NCBI GenBank assembly: GCA_948434855.1
Contig: CAOJFR010000003.1
Coordinates: 1 to 64,000 of the forward strand
DNA from: an uncultured Clostridia bacterium
GTDB taxonomy: Bacteria > Bacillota > Clostridia > Christensenellales > UBA1242
Reading direction: 5' to 3'
DNA: 64,000 nucleotides
Shown here: positions 44,627 to 53,479 of the stretch, in pieces
Layout of the letters: every line of letters begins with the position of its first letter
Numbering within the stretch: position 1 is the first letter of the stretch
Notes under the pieces: generated by a model
Told to the model about the DNA's origin: nothing
What the model saw: only the letters and a program-made list of their open reading frames with translations
The model's database searches: none
Made by a program: the position numbers and the translations under genes

Positions 44627-47620
44627 ATGTTTGCTAGTGGAGTAACAAGTTTTATTAGCAGTTTGGTGAATGCCGGTTCATCTGTTTTCTCACGCTTTGT
44701 TTGTGCACAAAGTGGCTATGCGTTAGTGCAAACCATATTAAATTTCATTTTTGGCTTGTTATATAATGTGGCAAAATATTTGCTTTATATGGTAGACTTA
44801 ATATTCTCATACATTCAAAAGCTTGCTGGTCTAGACATGGCAATGGATTCGCTAGAGGGTATGCTGTCGCCAGATAGTGACATTGTGTTCAATTTCCTAG
44901 TTTCTGGAAGCGACCTTGTAACAGCAATCCTCAGAAACTTAATTGTGTTAGCGATTGTAGTAATCATCATTTTTGCAATAGTTGGCATAATAAAAGGTCA
45001 ATATGATGCAATGAAAAAAAATAGTGCAGCAAGTCCGTTTGACACATTAAAAAGTATGTTCAAGGCGTTCATATTGTTGTTAGTCACTCCATTCATGACG
45101 CTTGGCGGCATCATAGTGTCAGACTTATTGTTGCAAACATTATATAAAGCCACAAATGTCAGTGGAGCAATGTCGTTAGGCACGCAAGTTTTTGTAACTT
45201 CTGCGTCGTCGGCAAATGCCTATAGGGTATATGCGCAAAAAGGAAAGCGTATTCCAATAACGTTTGATGGAACAAAAAGTTCAGAAATAAATGCATATTT
45301 CAGTGAAAATTCTGTTTCAGAGGGCTTCATAAAATATTTGCAAGATAGCAAAAATTCAGGCAACGAAGTCAATCCAATATATGCAACCTACATGACATTC
45401 ATGGCAGCAGATTTCACACCATATCTTTCAATGAACGATGTGCTAAGTGAAAATGAGTCAGTCATAAACACCAAGCAGCTCTATGACAAATATTATGATT
45501 ATTACATTCCAAGTGATGATGATGTTTTGTTATATCCCGAGCTCATGAAACTCAGTTCTTATGCAGAGCAATACTATGCCATGGCAGATGTCATTGATTT
45601 CTGTGTAAGGTCAGGCTCAGAAGTTTATATGAGAACAATAGAGCAGGTATTAAAGAGCGTTTGCAATTTAAGTGATGATGTTGCAGATAAAGAAAAGATA
45701 TTCCAAACAATAATTCGTCATTATGAAATTAAGTTTCATAATGGCTATGACGCAGAAAGTGGTCAGCCAGTAGATGAAATTTCAATAAAAACAACCAATG
45801 ACTATTTAATGCAAATAGACAAAAATAGAAATGCGTTAATAAGCTTTAATAGCACATATTTCGCAACAAGCGACAGTGGCGAACCAGATGTAAAAATGCA
45901 AATCAGGTCAATTCACTTGGTTGGAGAAACTGATGAGCTTAGGGGTGCAAAGTTTATTGTTGCCACAAAAAATCAAGCTTCAGCAAACAACGGAGTCACT
46001 CAAGAATATTATCAGCCCCTAGTAAATGGCTATGCAGGAGGCTTCCAAACAGAATTCCAGTCAGATTATATAATGGATGGCAACATAATAGTTGCAAAAG
46101 GAATTTTCAAAGAAGCAACCTATCCAACAGCAATAAAAATTGCAAGTGGAAGCGTAAATGATACCAATATAATTTTCTATAGAGAAGACATAGAGTCACA
46201 GGCAGTTGGTGAGCTTGGAGATTATTTCTCGTTAAAGGTAGATGCTCCAAAAGGCGGTTTCTTTGGAAGACTTATAAAAATGATAAAGGCACTCTTTGAT
46301 CCATCAGAGCTCATTCCAGAAATAAATGTAAACTTTGATGCCTTGGCGCTCACTTACGATAAGTCTAGTGGACCATCAGAAGTAGACACACTTCTTAGTG
46401 GAAAAATAAGGCTGGGCTATTTCATGAAGTTTTCGCCGACCTATCCAACGGTAGATGGTGTAAGCAATTTCTGCTTGGCGTTCAATGATTTATATGCTGC
46501 ACCAAAAATGAACTATTTGCTCTTGGTAATAGGTTCATTCTTACTAGTAAGGGTGTGCTTAAGTGCAATTTCTTCATTAATAGAAAGGTCATATGAGTTA
46601 TTTTTAATATTCTTAACATATCCAGCGGCGTGTGCAACCATACCAATAGATGATGGTGGGGCATACAAAACATGGCTAAAGGGCTATTTTGAAAGAATAT
46701 TCAGGGCATATGGCTTCATTCTTGGCATAAATTTTGTATTAATGTTGTTCCCAATAATAGAGAAGATACAGTTTTTCAGCCAAGATGACATAGGAACATC
46801 AAAAATAGTAAGACGAGTGGGCACACTATTTTTCAGTGTAATGTCGGTTCGTCAAATCACAGAAATGCTAAACTTATTTGTAGCAATCATGTGTCAGCTT
46901 GTTGCCTTCACATTAATAGAGACAATTCCAGAAACCATTTCAACAATAATTGGTGGAAAGGATGCCGCATTAAAGGTAAAAGACAACAATGTATTCACCA
47001 AATTAAAAGACAAGGCGGTCAAAGCAACCACAGCTGTAGCAAAAGTTGCAGTGCCACCGCTTAAAGGCTTAGAATATGTGTTTGGTGGAAAGGTTAATAG
47101 AAAGAGATTAAGACAAGACTTAAGAAATAAAATTTTAAACAGCACAGGACTTGATGCTTTCTCAGAAATGGGTAAGTTTATTCCAGGCAGTCAGCTTGTG
47201 GCAGAAGCAAAATATAAACTAAATCTAAAAAAGCAAACTGATGAACAAAAGGCTGTTCAAAAAACTCTGTTTGACACGCTTAATGATCCACTTGCAAACA
47301 AAACTGCAGTTCAAGATGCAATGGCAGAATATCAATCAGCTTCAGTTGCTGCGACTCAAGCTTCAGGTAAAAAATCATATGTATGTAAGCTTAACTCAGC
47401 ACATAAATATACAGATGGTATGATTAGAAGTGAAAATGGCAGAATCAGAAGATATATTATTTCACATGGTGGAACAAAAGAGTTTAACAATTTCCACGAC
47501 CTAAGCTATGGAGGCGGATGGCTTTGTCCAAAATGTTTTGAAGATTATAGAGGACAAAATCCAGAGAGCTACAAACTTGAAGATATGTCTAAGAAAAAAT
47601 CAGATTCTGGTGATGCATAA
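44627..47620 (+). CDS. VirB6-like multi-pass membrane protein C (997 aa) with cysteine motif
   Basis: The smallest of the three related proteins, so probably nearest the core form. Membrane segments lie at about 32-68, 97-121 and 140-168. ANAYRVYAQKGKRIP follows (197-211), then AMADVIDF (about 320), PLVNGYAGG (464), SDYIMDGNIIVAKGIF (479-495) and PTAIKI (501). A membrane bundle spans about 628-775 with YELFLIFLTYPAACATIPIDDGG and YGFILGIN, strongly like protein A. The cytosolic tail ends with a zinc-ribbon-like set: C920-x5-H, then CPKC near 968. AAGGAG precedes the start, 30 bases after protein B. It ends the plus-strand secretion-like operon, with a terminator. Confidence 0.75.
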   Translation: MFASGVTSFISSLVNAGSSVFSRFVCAQSGYALVQTILNFIFGLLYNVAKYLLYMVDLIFSYIQKLAGLDMAMDSLEGMLSPDSDIVFNFLVSGSDLVTAILRNLIVLAIVVIIIFAIVGIIKGQYDAMKKNSAASPFDTLKSMFKAFILLLVTPFMTLGGIIVSDLLLQTLYKATNVSGAMSLGTQVFVTSASSANAYRVYAQKGKRIPITFDGTKSSEINAYFSENSVSEGFIKYLQDSKNSGNEVNPIYATYMTFMAADFTPYLSMNDVLSENESVINTKQLYDKYYDYYIPSDDDVLLYPELMKLSSYAEQYYAMADVIDFCVRSGSEVYMRTIEQVLKSVCNLSDDVADKEKIFQTIIRHYEIKFHNGYDAESGQPVDEISIKTTNDYLMQIDKNRNALISFNSTYFATSDSGEPDVKMQIRSIHLVGETDELRGAKFIVATKNQASANNGVTQEYYQPLVNGYAGGFQTEFQSDYIMDGNIIVAKGIFKEATYPTAIKIASGSVNDTNIIFYREDIESQAVGELGDYFSLKVDAPKGGFFGRLIKMIKALFDPSELIPEINVNFDALALTYDKSSGPSEVDTLLSGKIRLGYFMKFSPTYPTVDGVSNFCLAFNDLYAAPKMNYLLLVIGSFLLVRVCLSAISSLIERSYELFLIFLTYPAACATIPIDDGGAYKTWLKGYFERIFRAYGFILGINFVLMLFPIIEKIQFFSQDDIGTSKIVRRVGTLFFSVMSVRQITEMLNLFVAIMCQLVAFTLIETIPETISTIIGGKDAALKVKDNNVFTKLKDKAVKATTAVAKVAVPPLKGLEYVFGGKVNRKRLRQDLRNKILNSTGLDAFSEMGKFIPGSQLVAEAKYKLNLKKQTDEQKAVQKTLFDTLNDPLANKTAVQDAMAEYQSASVAATQASGKKSYVCKLNSAHKYTDGMIRSENGRIRRYIISHGGTKEFNNFHDLSYGGGWLCPKCFEDYRGQNPESYKLEDMSKKKSDSGDA

Positions 47621-47636
47621 AACCAAAATTAAAAAT

Positions 47637-47668
47637 AAAGACAGGCAGTCATGCTTGTCTTTTTTTTG
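47637..47668 (+). terminator. Terminator ending the secretion-like operon
   Basis: AAAGACAGGCA, loop GTCA, TGCTTGTCTTT plus T-run: 11-bp stem with one G-T pair. Its right arm contains the -35 of lspA. Confidence 0.85.
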
Positions 47669-47684
47669 CAAAATGTGATATAAT
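47655..47684 (+). promoter_or_regulatory. lspA promoter, leaderless
   Basis: TTGTCT (47655-47660), 18 bp, TG-A-TATAAT (47679-47684), then six bases to ATG 47691. Confidence 0.65.
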
Positions 47685-47690
47685 AATAAT

Positions 47691-48179
47691 ATGATAATAG
47701 GATTCATTGTTGCCATAGTCAGCATTGTGCTAGACCAGCTCACCAAGTTTTTCATATATGGCACAGCGGCAAAATCAATAATAGGAAACTTTTTGTGGTT
47801 TGAAAGCACTCTCAATACGGGTGTTGCTTTTAGTTTGTTTGAAGGTTTTCCAGTAATATTCATAATCATTTCCAGCATAGCATCAGTGCTAATTGGCTGT
47901 TTAATAATAAGCAAAAAATATTGCAAGGGCAAAGTCACAAAAATAAGCTTAGGCTTAATTTTGGGTGGAACATTCTCAAATTTATTAGATAGAATAATGT
48001 TTGGTGGCGTGCGTGACTTTATATATTTGAAGTCCATAAATTATGCAATTTTTAATGTGGCAGACATGGCTGTGGTGTGCGGAGTAATACTGCTTTGCAT
48101 TTCGCTCATAATATCAATCATAAGAGAAACAAAAACAAATAAAAAGGAAAGTGAAAAAAGTTCAAATGATGAAGCTTAA
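47691..48179 (+). CDS. lspA: Lipoprotein signal peptidase II
   Basis: 162 residues with four membrane helices. Family motifs DQLTKFF, STLNTGVAFS, NLLDR (Asp100) and FNVADM (Asp125) are present; the two aspartates form the catalytic pair that cleaves prolipoproteins after diacylglycerol addition. The -10 box ends six bases before the ATG, so the transcript is leaderless. Its 3' end overlaps the pseudouridine synthase gene, the usual Bacillota neighbour. It marks the right boundary of the secretion-like locus. Confidence 0.95.
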   Translation: MIIGFIVAIVSIVLDQLTKFFIYGTAAKSIIGNFLWFESTLNTGVAFSLFEGFPVIFIIISSIASVLIGCLIISKKYCKGKVTKISLGLILGGTFSNLLDRIMFGGVRDFIYLKSINYAIFNVADMAVVCGVILLCISLIISIIRETKTNKKESEKSSNDEA

Positions 48180-49089
48180 TTCAACAATAATCGTCAAAGA
48201 CCTGCCAGAAAAGACAAGGCTAGACATTTTTCTTGCCACAGAAACAGATTGGACAAGGTCAGGAATAAAGCAACAAATAGATGGTGGCAATGCACTTGTC
48301 AACGGAAAAAAGCAAAAGGCAGGTTATCTGGTTAAAGATGGAGATGAAATTACGCTTAGCTTTGAAAAGCCAGAGATGAGTGCTGAGCCAGAAGCCATTC
48401 CATTAAATATTGTTTATGAAGATGAAGATTATGCAATAATAAATAAGCCTCAGGGAATGGTTGTTCATCCAGCACCGGGGGCATATAATCACACATTAGT
48501 TAATGCACTTTTGTATCATTTTGATAAATTAAGCAGTGGCTCAGATAATATTCGCCCAGGCATAGTGCATAGAATAGACAAGGACACCTCAGGGCTTTTG
48601 GTTGTTGCAAAAAACGATGTTTCTCATGCAAGCCTAGCAGCACAAATAGAAAAACACACATGTTTCAGACACTATTTAGCACTTTTAGAGGGCAACTTAA
48701 AAGAAGATTCAGGAACTGTTGAAACACATATAAGCAGAAATGAAAAAGACAGAAAAATAATGCAGGTTTCAGACTCTGGCAAACTTGCCATAACGCATTA
48801 TAAGGTTGTTTGCAGATATAAAGATTATTGCTTGGTAGAGTTTAAGTTAGAAACCGGCAGAACGCATCAAATAAGAGTTCACGCAAAATATTTGGGACAT
48901 CCAATAGTTGGTGATAAAACTTACGGAATAAAAAACCAAAAATTTAATTTAGAAGGGCAGTTGCTTCATGCATATAAGCTAGAGCTAACTCATCCAACCT
49001 CAAAGGAAAGAAAAGTTTATGAGTGTGAACTTCCTGCATACTTTAAAAATATTTTAAAAAAACAAGAAAATAACAAAATAAGCGATTGA
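48166..49089 (+). CDS. rluD: RluA-family 23S rRNA pseudouridine synthase
   Basis: About 307 residues. An N-terminal S4 RNA-binding domain (LDIFLATETDWTRSGIKQQI, then GNALVNGKKQKAGYLVKDGDEI) precedes the synthase domain, with IVHRIDKDTSGLL holding the catalytic Asp (about residue 138) and the later LETGRTHQIRVH motif. It isomerises uridines in large-subunit rRNA; RluD is the nearest named member but the exact site is not certain. The start is ambiguous: ATG 48166, ATG 48169, or GTG 48151, which has AAGGA just before it. It overlaps lspA and is co-transcribed with it. Confidence 0.88.
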   Translation: MMKLNSTIIVKDLPEKTRLDIFLATETDWTRSGIKQQIDGGNALVNGKKQKAGYLVKDGDEITLSFEKPEMSAEPEAIPLNIVYEDEDYAIINKPQGMVVHPAPGAYNHTLVNALLYHFDKLSSGSDNIRPGIVHRIDKDTSGLLVVAKNDVSHASLAAQIEKHTCFRHYLALLEGNLKEDSGTVETHISRNEKDRKIMQVSDSGKLAITHYKVVCRYKDYCLVEFKLETGRTHQIRVHAKYLGHPIVGDKTYGIKNQKFNLEGQLLHAYKLELTHPTSKERKVYECELPAYFKNILKKQENNKISD

Positions 49090-49143
49090 CATAAAATTTT
49101 ACACATTTTATAATAAACATAGAATTAGTTAGGGGGGAATAAA

Positions 49144-49458
49144 ATGGCAGAAAAGAAAACAACAAGCACCACCACAACAACCAAAAGGTCAACAGGCTTT
49201 AGTTTTAGCTACATATTAAACATTTTGGCATTTGCAGCGGTGTGCATAGGTGGCATTGCGCTTTTTGTTGCAATGATCCTAAACAAATGTGGCATAGATG
49301 CAAAAATCATAGGAACACTCCAAACCATTGCAAATTCAATAGGCTGGCTTGTTTTGGCACTTCTTTCATTCAAATATATTAAAAATAGAAGAAAGATTTG
49401 GCTATGGGTAGTTTGGGCAGTTGCAGTTGTAATGATTGTTATCGGAATAATCTTATAG
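49144..49458 (+). CDS. Small membrane protein, unknown
   Basis: 104 residues. A Lys/Thr-rich N-terminus (KKTTSTTTTTKRSTG) precedes helix one at about 26-46, helix two at about 57-77 and helix three at about 86-104. No recognised family. Very strong GGGGGG ribosome site; own terminator. No function proposed. Confidence 0.6.
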   Translation: MAEKKTTSTTTTTKRSTGFSFSYILNILAFAAVCIGGIALFVAMILNKCGIDAKIIGTLQTIANSIGWLVLALLSFKYIKNRRKIWLWVVWAVAVVMIVIGIIL

Positions 49459-49462
49459 CTTA

Positions 49463-49500
49463 AATAGTTCAGCCAAAAATTCGGCTGAATTATTTTTATT
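49463..49500 (+). terminator. Intrinsic terminator
   Basis: AATAGTTCAGCC pairs with GGCTGAATTATT (one G-T) around an 8-base loop, followed by T-rich sequence. Confidence 0.8.
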
Positions 49501-49513
49501 AAAAGGAAGAAAT

Positions 49514-49831
49514 ATGAGAAGAGAAATATTAAAATACTTAGATTATGCGAGCTATATTGCGCTGTTAATTGCAACAGTGCTCATCGTGGTTTTTGAAGTT
49601 TCAGCAAATATGCTGTTTTACAAGCTTGGGCTATATATGTATGAAGTTTGTTTTCTGTTGCTTATTGTTTTCACATTTTTAAGAATATATAGCGTATATA
49701 AAAAGAATGCAGCAGAAGAAGATGCAACATTTTCGCTATCTGCAAGGCAAAAAGTGTTTTTGTTCATAAAACTTGCATTAATACTTTTAGGATTCTGCTT
49801 AACCACAGTAATGTTAATAAAGTTTAACTAA
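49514..49831 (+). CDS. Small three-helix membrane protein, unknown
   Basis: 105 residues with helices at about 12-32, 38-60 and 82-103 and a charged loop KKNAAEEDATFSLSARQK between the second and third. AAGGA site. Not recognised. It precedes trigger factor but has its own ribosome site, and tig has its own promoter. Confidence 0.55.
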   Translation: MRREILKYLDYASYIALLIATVLIVVFEVSANMLFYKLGLYMYEVCFLLLIVFTFLRIYSVYKKNAAEEDATFSLSARQKVFLFIKLALILLGFCLTTVMLIKFN

Positions 49832-49868
49832 GCCTGCTTTGTTTGTGCACATAGAAGTGGTTAAAATC

Positions 49869-49897
49869 TTGACAAAAGACAAAAAAGTATATAAAAT
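49869..49897 (+). promoter_or_regulatory. tig promoter
   Basis: TTGACA (49869-49874), 17 bp, TAAAAT (49892-49897): the one promoter here with a perfect consensus -35. Confidence 0.75.
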
Positions 49898-49928
49898 GAT
49901 AATGTTAAATTTTTTAAGGAGTAATATA

Positions 49929-51215
49929 ATGACATACAAAATTGGAGAAAAGAAAGACGGCAAACTTATAGTAAATTTTGAGCTTAATGCCGCAGAATGG
50001 GAAACAGAGGTAGAAAAAGCATACCAAAAAAATAAGGGAAAATATAAATTAGATGGTTTCAGACAAGGCAAAATTCCAAGAAAAGTGTTAGAAAAAACTT
50101 ATGGTGAATTTTTGTTTTATGAAGATGCATTAAATATAGTTTGTGACAACAGTTTTTTTGATTTTATTGAAAAAGAAAAAGATGTTCAAGCTGTTGCATA
50201 CCCAGACATTTCAGTTAAAAAGTTAGACAAAACTGGCGTAGAGTTTGTTGCAACAATCACACTTCTTCCAGAAGTTGAGCTTGGTGCATACACAGGTCTA
50301 GACATTGAAAAAACAAAAGTTTCAGTAACTGAAAAAGAAGTAACAGAAAAGCTTAAAAACCTTCAAGAAAAGCAGGCAAGATTTGTAGATGTAACTGGCA
50401 GAGCAGCAAAAAATGGTGACCTTATAAACTTAGACTTTGCAGGCAGCGTAAATGGTACAGCGTTTGAAGGTGGCACAGCAAAAGATTATGAACTAGAGCT
50501 TGGCTCACATTCATTCATTGCAGGGTTTGAAGAGCAACTTGTTGGCATGAAAATTGATGAGGAAAAAGATGTAAATGTAACATTCCCAGAAACATATCAT
50601 GTTAAAGAGCTTGCAGGAAAGCCAGCAGTTTTCGCTTGCAAACTTCTTAGCATTCGTGAAAAACAGATGCCAGAAATTGATGATAAATTTGCAGCTGACG
50701 TATCAGAGTTTTCAACCTTAGAAGAGCTCAAAAAAGACACAAAGGCAAAACTTACAGAAGAAAAACAGGCTGCTGCAGATAGAGAGCTAGAAAACAAACT
50801 TGTTGAAAAAGTTTGCGAAAATGCCAAGGTAGAAGTTCCAGAAGTCATGGTAACAACACAAATAAGTAGAGCAGTAGAAGACATGAAAAGAAGTCTTGCA
50901 GCACAGGGAATGAGTTATGAAATGTATCTAGCATACATGGGCATGACAGATGAAAAGTTCCGTGAGTCAAGAAAAGCAGACACAGAAAAACAAATCAAAA
51001 CAAGTCTTGTGCTTGGTGAACTCGTAAAAAAAGAAGGAATCAAGGCTGAAGAAGCAGATATTGCTGCAAAAATTTCAGAACTTGCAGAAAAGATGAAAAA
51101 ATCTGAAAAAGAGCTAAAAAAATCTATGAGCGAGTCACAAAAAGAAGTAATTGAAAATAATATTATTTCAGATAAGGTTATAAAACTTTTAAAAGAGAAG
51201 AATAATATAAAGTAG
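49929..51215 (+). CDS. tig: Trigger factor
   Basis: 428 residues; start 49929 fixed by AAGGAG. The N-terminal ribosome-binding domain has [17 protein letters not shown] (the GFRxGxxP signature, near 42-58). A FKBP-like prolyl isomerase domain lies at about 155-240 ([14 protein letters not shown], then [13 protein letters not shown]). The helical C-terminal substrate cradle ends in KSESQKE-type helices. It is the ribosome-associated chaperone and peptidyl-prolyl isomerase. Followed directly by clpP and clpX, the standard order. Confidence 0.95.
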   Translation: MTYKIGEKKDGKLIVNFELNAAEWETEVEKAYQKNKGKYKLDGFRQGKIPRKVLEKTYGEFLFYEDALNIVCDNSFFDFIEKEKDVQAVAYPDISVKKLDKTGVEFVATITLLPEVELGAYTGLDIEKTKVSVTEKEVTEKLKNLQEKQARFVDVTGRAAKNGDLINLDFAGSVNGTAFEGGTAKDYELELGSHSFIAGFEEQLVGMKIDEEKDVNVTFPETYHVKELAGKPAVFACKLLSIREKQMPEIDDKFAADVSEFSTLEELKKDTKAKLTEEKQAAADRELENKLVEKVCENAKVEVPEVMVTTQISRAVEDMKRSLAAQGMSYEMYLAYMGMTDEKFRESRKADTEKQIKTSLVLGELVKKEGIKAEEADIAAKISELAEKMKKSEKELKKSMSESQKEVIENNIISDKVIKLLKEKNNIK

Positions 51216-51228
51216 TTTAGGAGATTAT

Positions 51229-51825
51229 ATGAACGAGAAAGATATGCTAATCCCAATGGTAATAGAGCAAACAAATAGAGGAGAAAGGTCTTATGACATC
51301 TATTCAAGGCTTTTAGAGGATAGAATAATTTTTCTTGATGGAGAAATCACAGACCAAACTGCAAATGTAATAATAGCGCAGCTAATATATTTAGAGGGCA
51401 AAGACCCAGACAAAGATATCATGATGTATATCAATAGTCCGGGTGGAAGCGTAGTTGCAGGCATGGCAATTTATGACACCATGAATTATATTAGGTGTGA
51501 TGTAAGCACAATTTGTGTTGGGCTAGCTGCAAGCATGGCAGCAATACTGCTCTCTAGCGGTGCAAAAGGAAAAAGGTTTGCATTGCCAAACTCAGAAGTA
51601 ATGATACATCAGCCACTTGGAGGGTTCCAAGGTCAGGCAAGTGACATAAAAATTCATGCAGAGCACATGATGCGAACAAAAAAACTGATAAATAAAATTT
51701 TGTCAGACAACACAGGAGTTTCAATAGAAACCATAGAAAAAGATACAGATAGAGACAACTATATGTCAGCAGAAGAAGCGAAAAAATATGGTTTAATTGA
51801 CAAAATTTTTGCAAAAAGAGGTTAA
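51229..51825 (+). CDS. clpP: ATP-dependent Clp protease proteolytic subunit
   Basis: 198 residues. Catalytic triad visible: Ser102 in GLAASMAA, His127 in MIHQPLGG and Asp176 in [24 protein letters not shown] is the oxyanion region. It forms the tetradecameric chamber used by ClpX. An AGGAG site lies 13 bases after tig; a hairpin terminator separates it from clpX. Confidence 0.96.
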   Translation: MNEKDMLIPMVIEQTNRGERSYDIYSRLLEDRIIFLDGEITDQTANVIIAQLIYLEGKDPDKDIMMYINSPGGSVVAGMAIYDTMNYIRCDVSTICVGLAASMAAILLSSGAKGKRFALPNSEVMIHQPLGGFQGQASDIKIHAEHMMRTKKLINKILSDNTGVSIETIEKDTDRDNYMSAEEAKKYGLIDKIFAKRG

Positions 51826-51827
51826 TT

Positions 51828-51878
51828 AAAAACAAGATATACAAAAGATAATATCTTTTTGCATATCTTTGTTTTTTT
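51828..51878 (+). terminator. Two-part hairpin between clpP and clpX
   Basis: Outer arms AAAACAAGATAT and ATATCTTTGTTTT enclose an inner AAAAGAT/ATCTTTT hairpin, and seven T follow. It can act as terminator or attenuator; the clpX ribosome site lies directly after it. Confidence 0.6.
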
Positions 51879-51888
51879 AAGGAGAATT

Positions 51889-53217
51889 ATGGAAGACAAC
51901 CAAAACATAGGAATGCCACCAAGGGGAAGTTGTTCATTTTGTGGCAGGCCAAGAGGCGCATTTAAAGAAATAGTAGAAAATCCAACTGGCACTGTTGGCA
52001 TTTGCAGTGATTGTATAAAAATCTGCAGAGAAATTCTGCAAACAGAAGAGCGAAAACGTCAAAAAGAGCATCTTCTTGCTTTGCCAAGCCCAGAAAAAAT
52101 CAAAAAAGAGTTAGATGAATACATAATCGACCAAGACAAAGCAAAAGAAGTTTTGTCTGTTGCGGTATACAATCATTATAAGCGAATAAACTATATAATT
52201 GCCAAAAAGCAAAATCAAGAGCAAGAGTCAGATGGCAAAACAAAAACAAGACAGTTTGAAGATGTAGACCTAGAAAAGAGCAATGTGCTCATGCTTGGTC
52301 CAACTGGTTCAGGAAAAACATTAATTGCAAAAACACTAGCAAAAATATTGGATGTTCCATTTGCTTCAGCCGATGCCACAACCCTAACCGAGGCTGGCTA
52401 TGTTGGTGATGATGTAGAAAACATATTGTTAAAGCTAATTCAAGCTGCAGATTTCGACATAAAAAAGGCAGAAAAGGGCATAATTTATATTGATGAGATA
52501 GACAAAATTGCCAGAAAAGGTGAAAATGTGTCAATAACCAGAGATGTTTCTGGTGAAGGCGTTCAGCAATCGCTGTTAAAAATCTTAGAGAGCACTGTTG
52601 CAAATGTCCCACCACAGGGTGGCAGAAAGCATCCAAATCAAGAGTGCATTCAAATAGATACCACAAACATTTTGTTCATTTTGGGTGGTGCATTCGTTGG
52701 GCTAGAAGACATAATCAGAAAAAGAACAGAAAACACCACACTTGGCTTTGGTGGAAATGTAAAAGCAAAAGACCAAATAAAACCAAGCGAGCTTTTAGAG
52801 AAAGTTGAACCACATGACCTTATAAAATTTGGCTTAATTCCAGAATTTATAGGAAGGGTTCCAATCACAGTAAACCTTAATGAGCTAGATGAAAAGGCGT
52901 TAAAGAAAATCCTAACTGAGCCAAAAAATGCGTTAGTTAAGCAATATAAAAAGCTTTTTGACATGGATGGAATCAAATTAGAGTTCACAAATGAGTCAAT
53001 TTCATGCTTTGCCAAAAAGGCAATAGAGCTCAAAACTGGTGCAAGGGGACTCAGAACAATAATTGAATCAGCAATGCTCCCAGTAATGTATACTGCTCCA
53101 AGCAAAAAAGAAAGCATCAAAAAAATCATTATGGACATAGACAGTTCTAATGACACGCTTGTTGTTCCAACAATAATAGAAAAAGAGACAGTAGAAGAAG
53201 CTTCAGATATCGCATAG
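51889..53217 (+). CDS. clpX: Clp protease ATP-binding subunit ClpX
   Basis: 442 residues; start set by AAGGAG. N-terminal zinc domain with Cys15, Cys18, Cys39 and Cys42. Walker A GPTGSGKT near 137-144, Walker [17 protein letters not shown] near 199, the GGRKHPNQE pore-adjacent region and the sensor-2 GARGLR near 383. Hexameric unfoldase feeding ClpP. The gene after clpX is often lon; here it is a repeat-containing gap and then engB. Confidence 0.96.
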   Translation: MEDNQNIGMPPRGSCSFCGRPRGAFKEIVENPTGTVGICSDCIKICREILQTEERKRQKEHLLALPSPEKIKKELDEYIIDQDKAKEVLSVAVYNHYKRINYIIAKKQNQEQESDGKTKTRQFEDVDLEKSNVLMLGPTGSGKTLIAKTLAKILDVPFASADATTLTEAGYVGDDVENILLKLIQAADFDIKKAEKGIIYIDEIDKIARKGENVSITRDVSGEGVQQSLLKILESTVANVPPQGGRKHPNQECIQIDTTNILFILGGAFVGLEDIIRKRTENTTLGFGGNVKAKDQIKPSELLEKVEPHDLIKFGLIPEFIGRVPITVNLNELDEKALKKILTEPKNALVKQYKKLFDMDGIKLEFTNESISCFAKKAIELKTGARGLRTIIESAMLPVMYTAPSKKESIKKIIMDIDSSNDTLVVPTIIEKETVEEASDIA

Positions 53218-53264
53218 CCTGTTATTTTTGGAAATAAAGAATACTAGGTGTGGGCAAAATCCAC

Positions 53265-53366
53265 TTGTCATTCTGAGCAGCCACTTTTGGTGTCGCCTGA
53301 AAAAACTTAACCAAAAGTCTTTGTCATTCTGAGCAGGGCACTTGTGCCCGTCGCCGAAGAATCTCT
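53265..53366. repeat. Two copies of a TGTCATTCTGAGC intergenic repeat
   Basis: Copy 1 (53265-53308) and copy 2 (53321-53366) begin TTGTCATTCTGAGCAG, continue into a variable segment and then GTCGCC. Copy 2 holds the hairpin GGGCAC-TT-GTGCCC and ends GAAGAATCTC. This resembles a short palindromic dispersed repeat seen between genes in many bacteria. It is GC-richer than its surroundings. Confidence 0.65.
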
Positions 53367-53385
53367 TAAAATCTAAATGCCATAC

Positions 53386-53440
53386 AAAAAATCAATACGA
53401 GTTGTTTTTCATATTTAGTTAATTCGTATTGATTTTTTTT
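53386..53440. terminator. Long-stem terminator before engB
   Basis: AAAAAATCAATACGA pairs with TCGTATTGATTTTTT over a 23-base loop, then more T. It can stop transcripts from clpX; its T-run merges into the -35 of engB. Confidence 0.7.
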
Positions 53441-53468
53441 TGCACGAATGATATTATATTTTTATAAG
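53440..53468 (+). promoter_or_regulatory. engB promoter
   Basis: TTGCAC (53440-53445), 17 bp, TATAAG (53463-53468), with ATG 11 bases further. A weak AAGG overlaps the -10. Confidence 0.5.
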
Positions 53469-53479
53469 GTAAATAGAGT

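Noticed and set aside
15359..47620. Integrative conjugative element or prophage
   Set aside because: No relaxase, integrase, phage structural or lysis genes and no flanking direct repeats seen at murI or lspA; codon use looks like the surrounding genes.
49839..49928. Upstream-extended start of trigger factor
   Set aside because: The extension overlaps the TTGACA/TAAAAT promoter; AAGGAG points to ATG 49929.
52650..53156. 168-residue minus-strand open frame opposite clpX
   Set aside because: Shadow of the highly conserved clpX coding sequence.
53265..53366. CRISPR array
   Set aside because: Only two repeat copies with unequal variable parts and an internal hairpin; no further units and no cas genes nearby.
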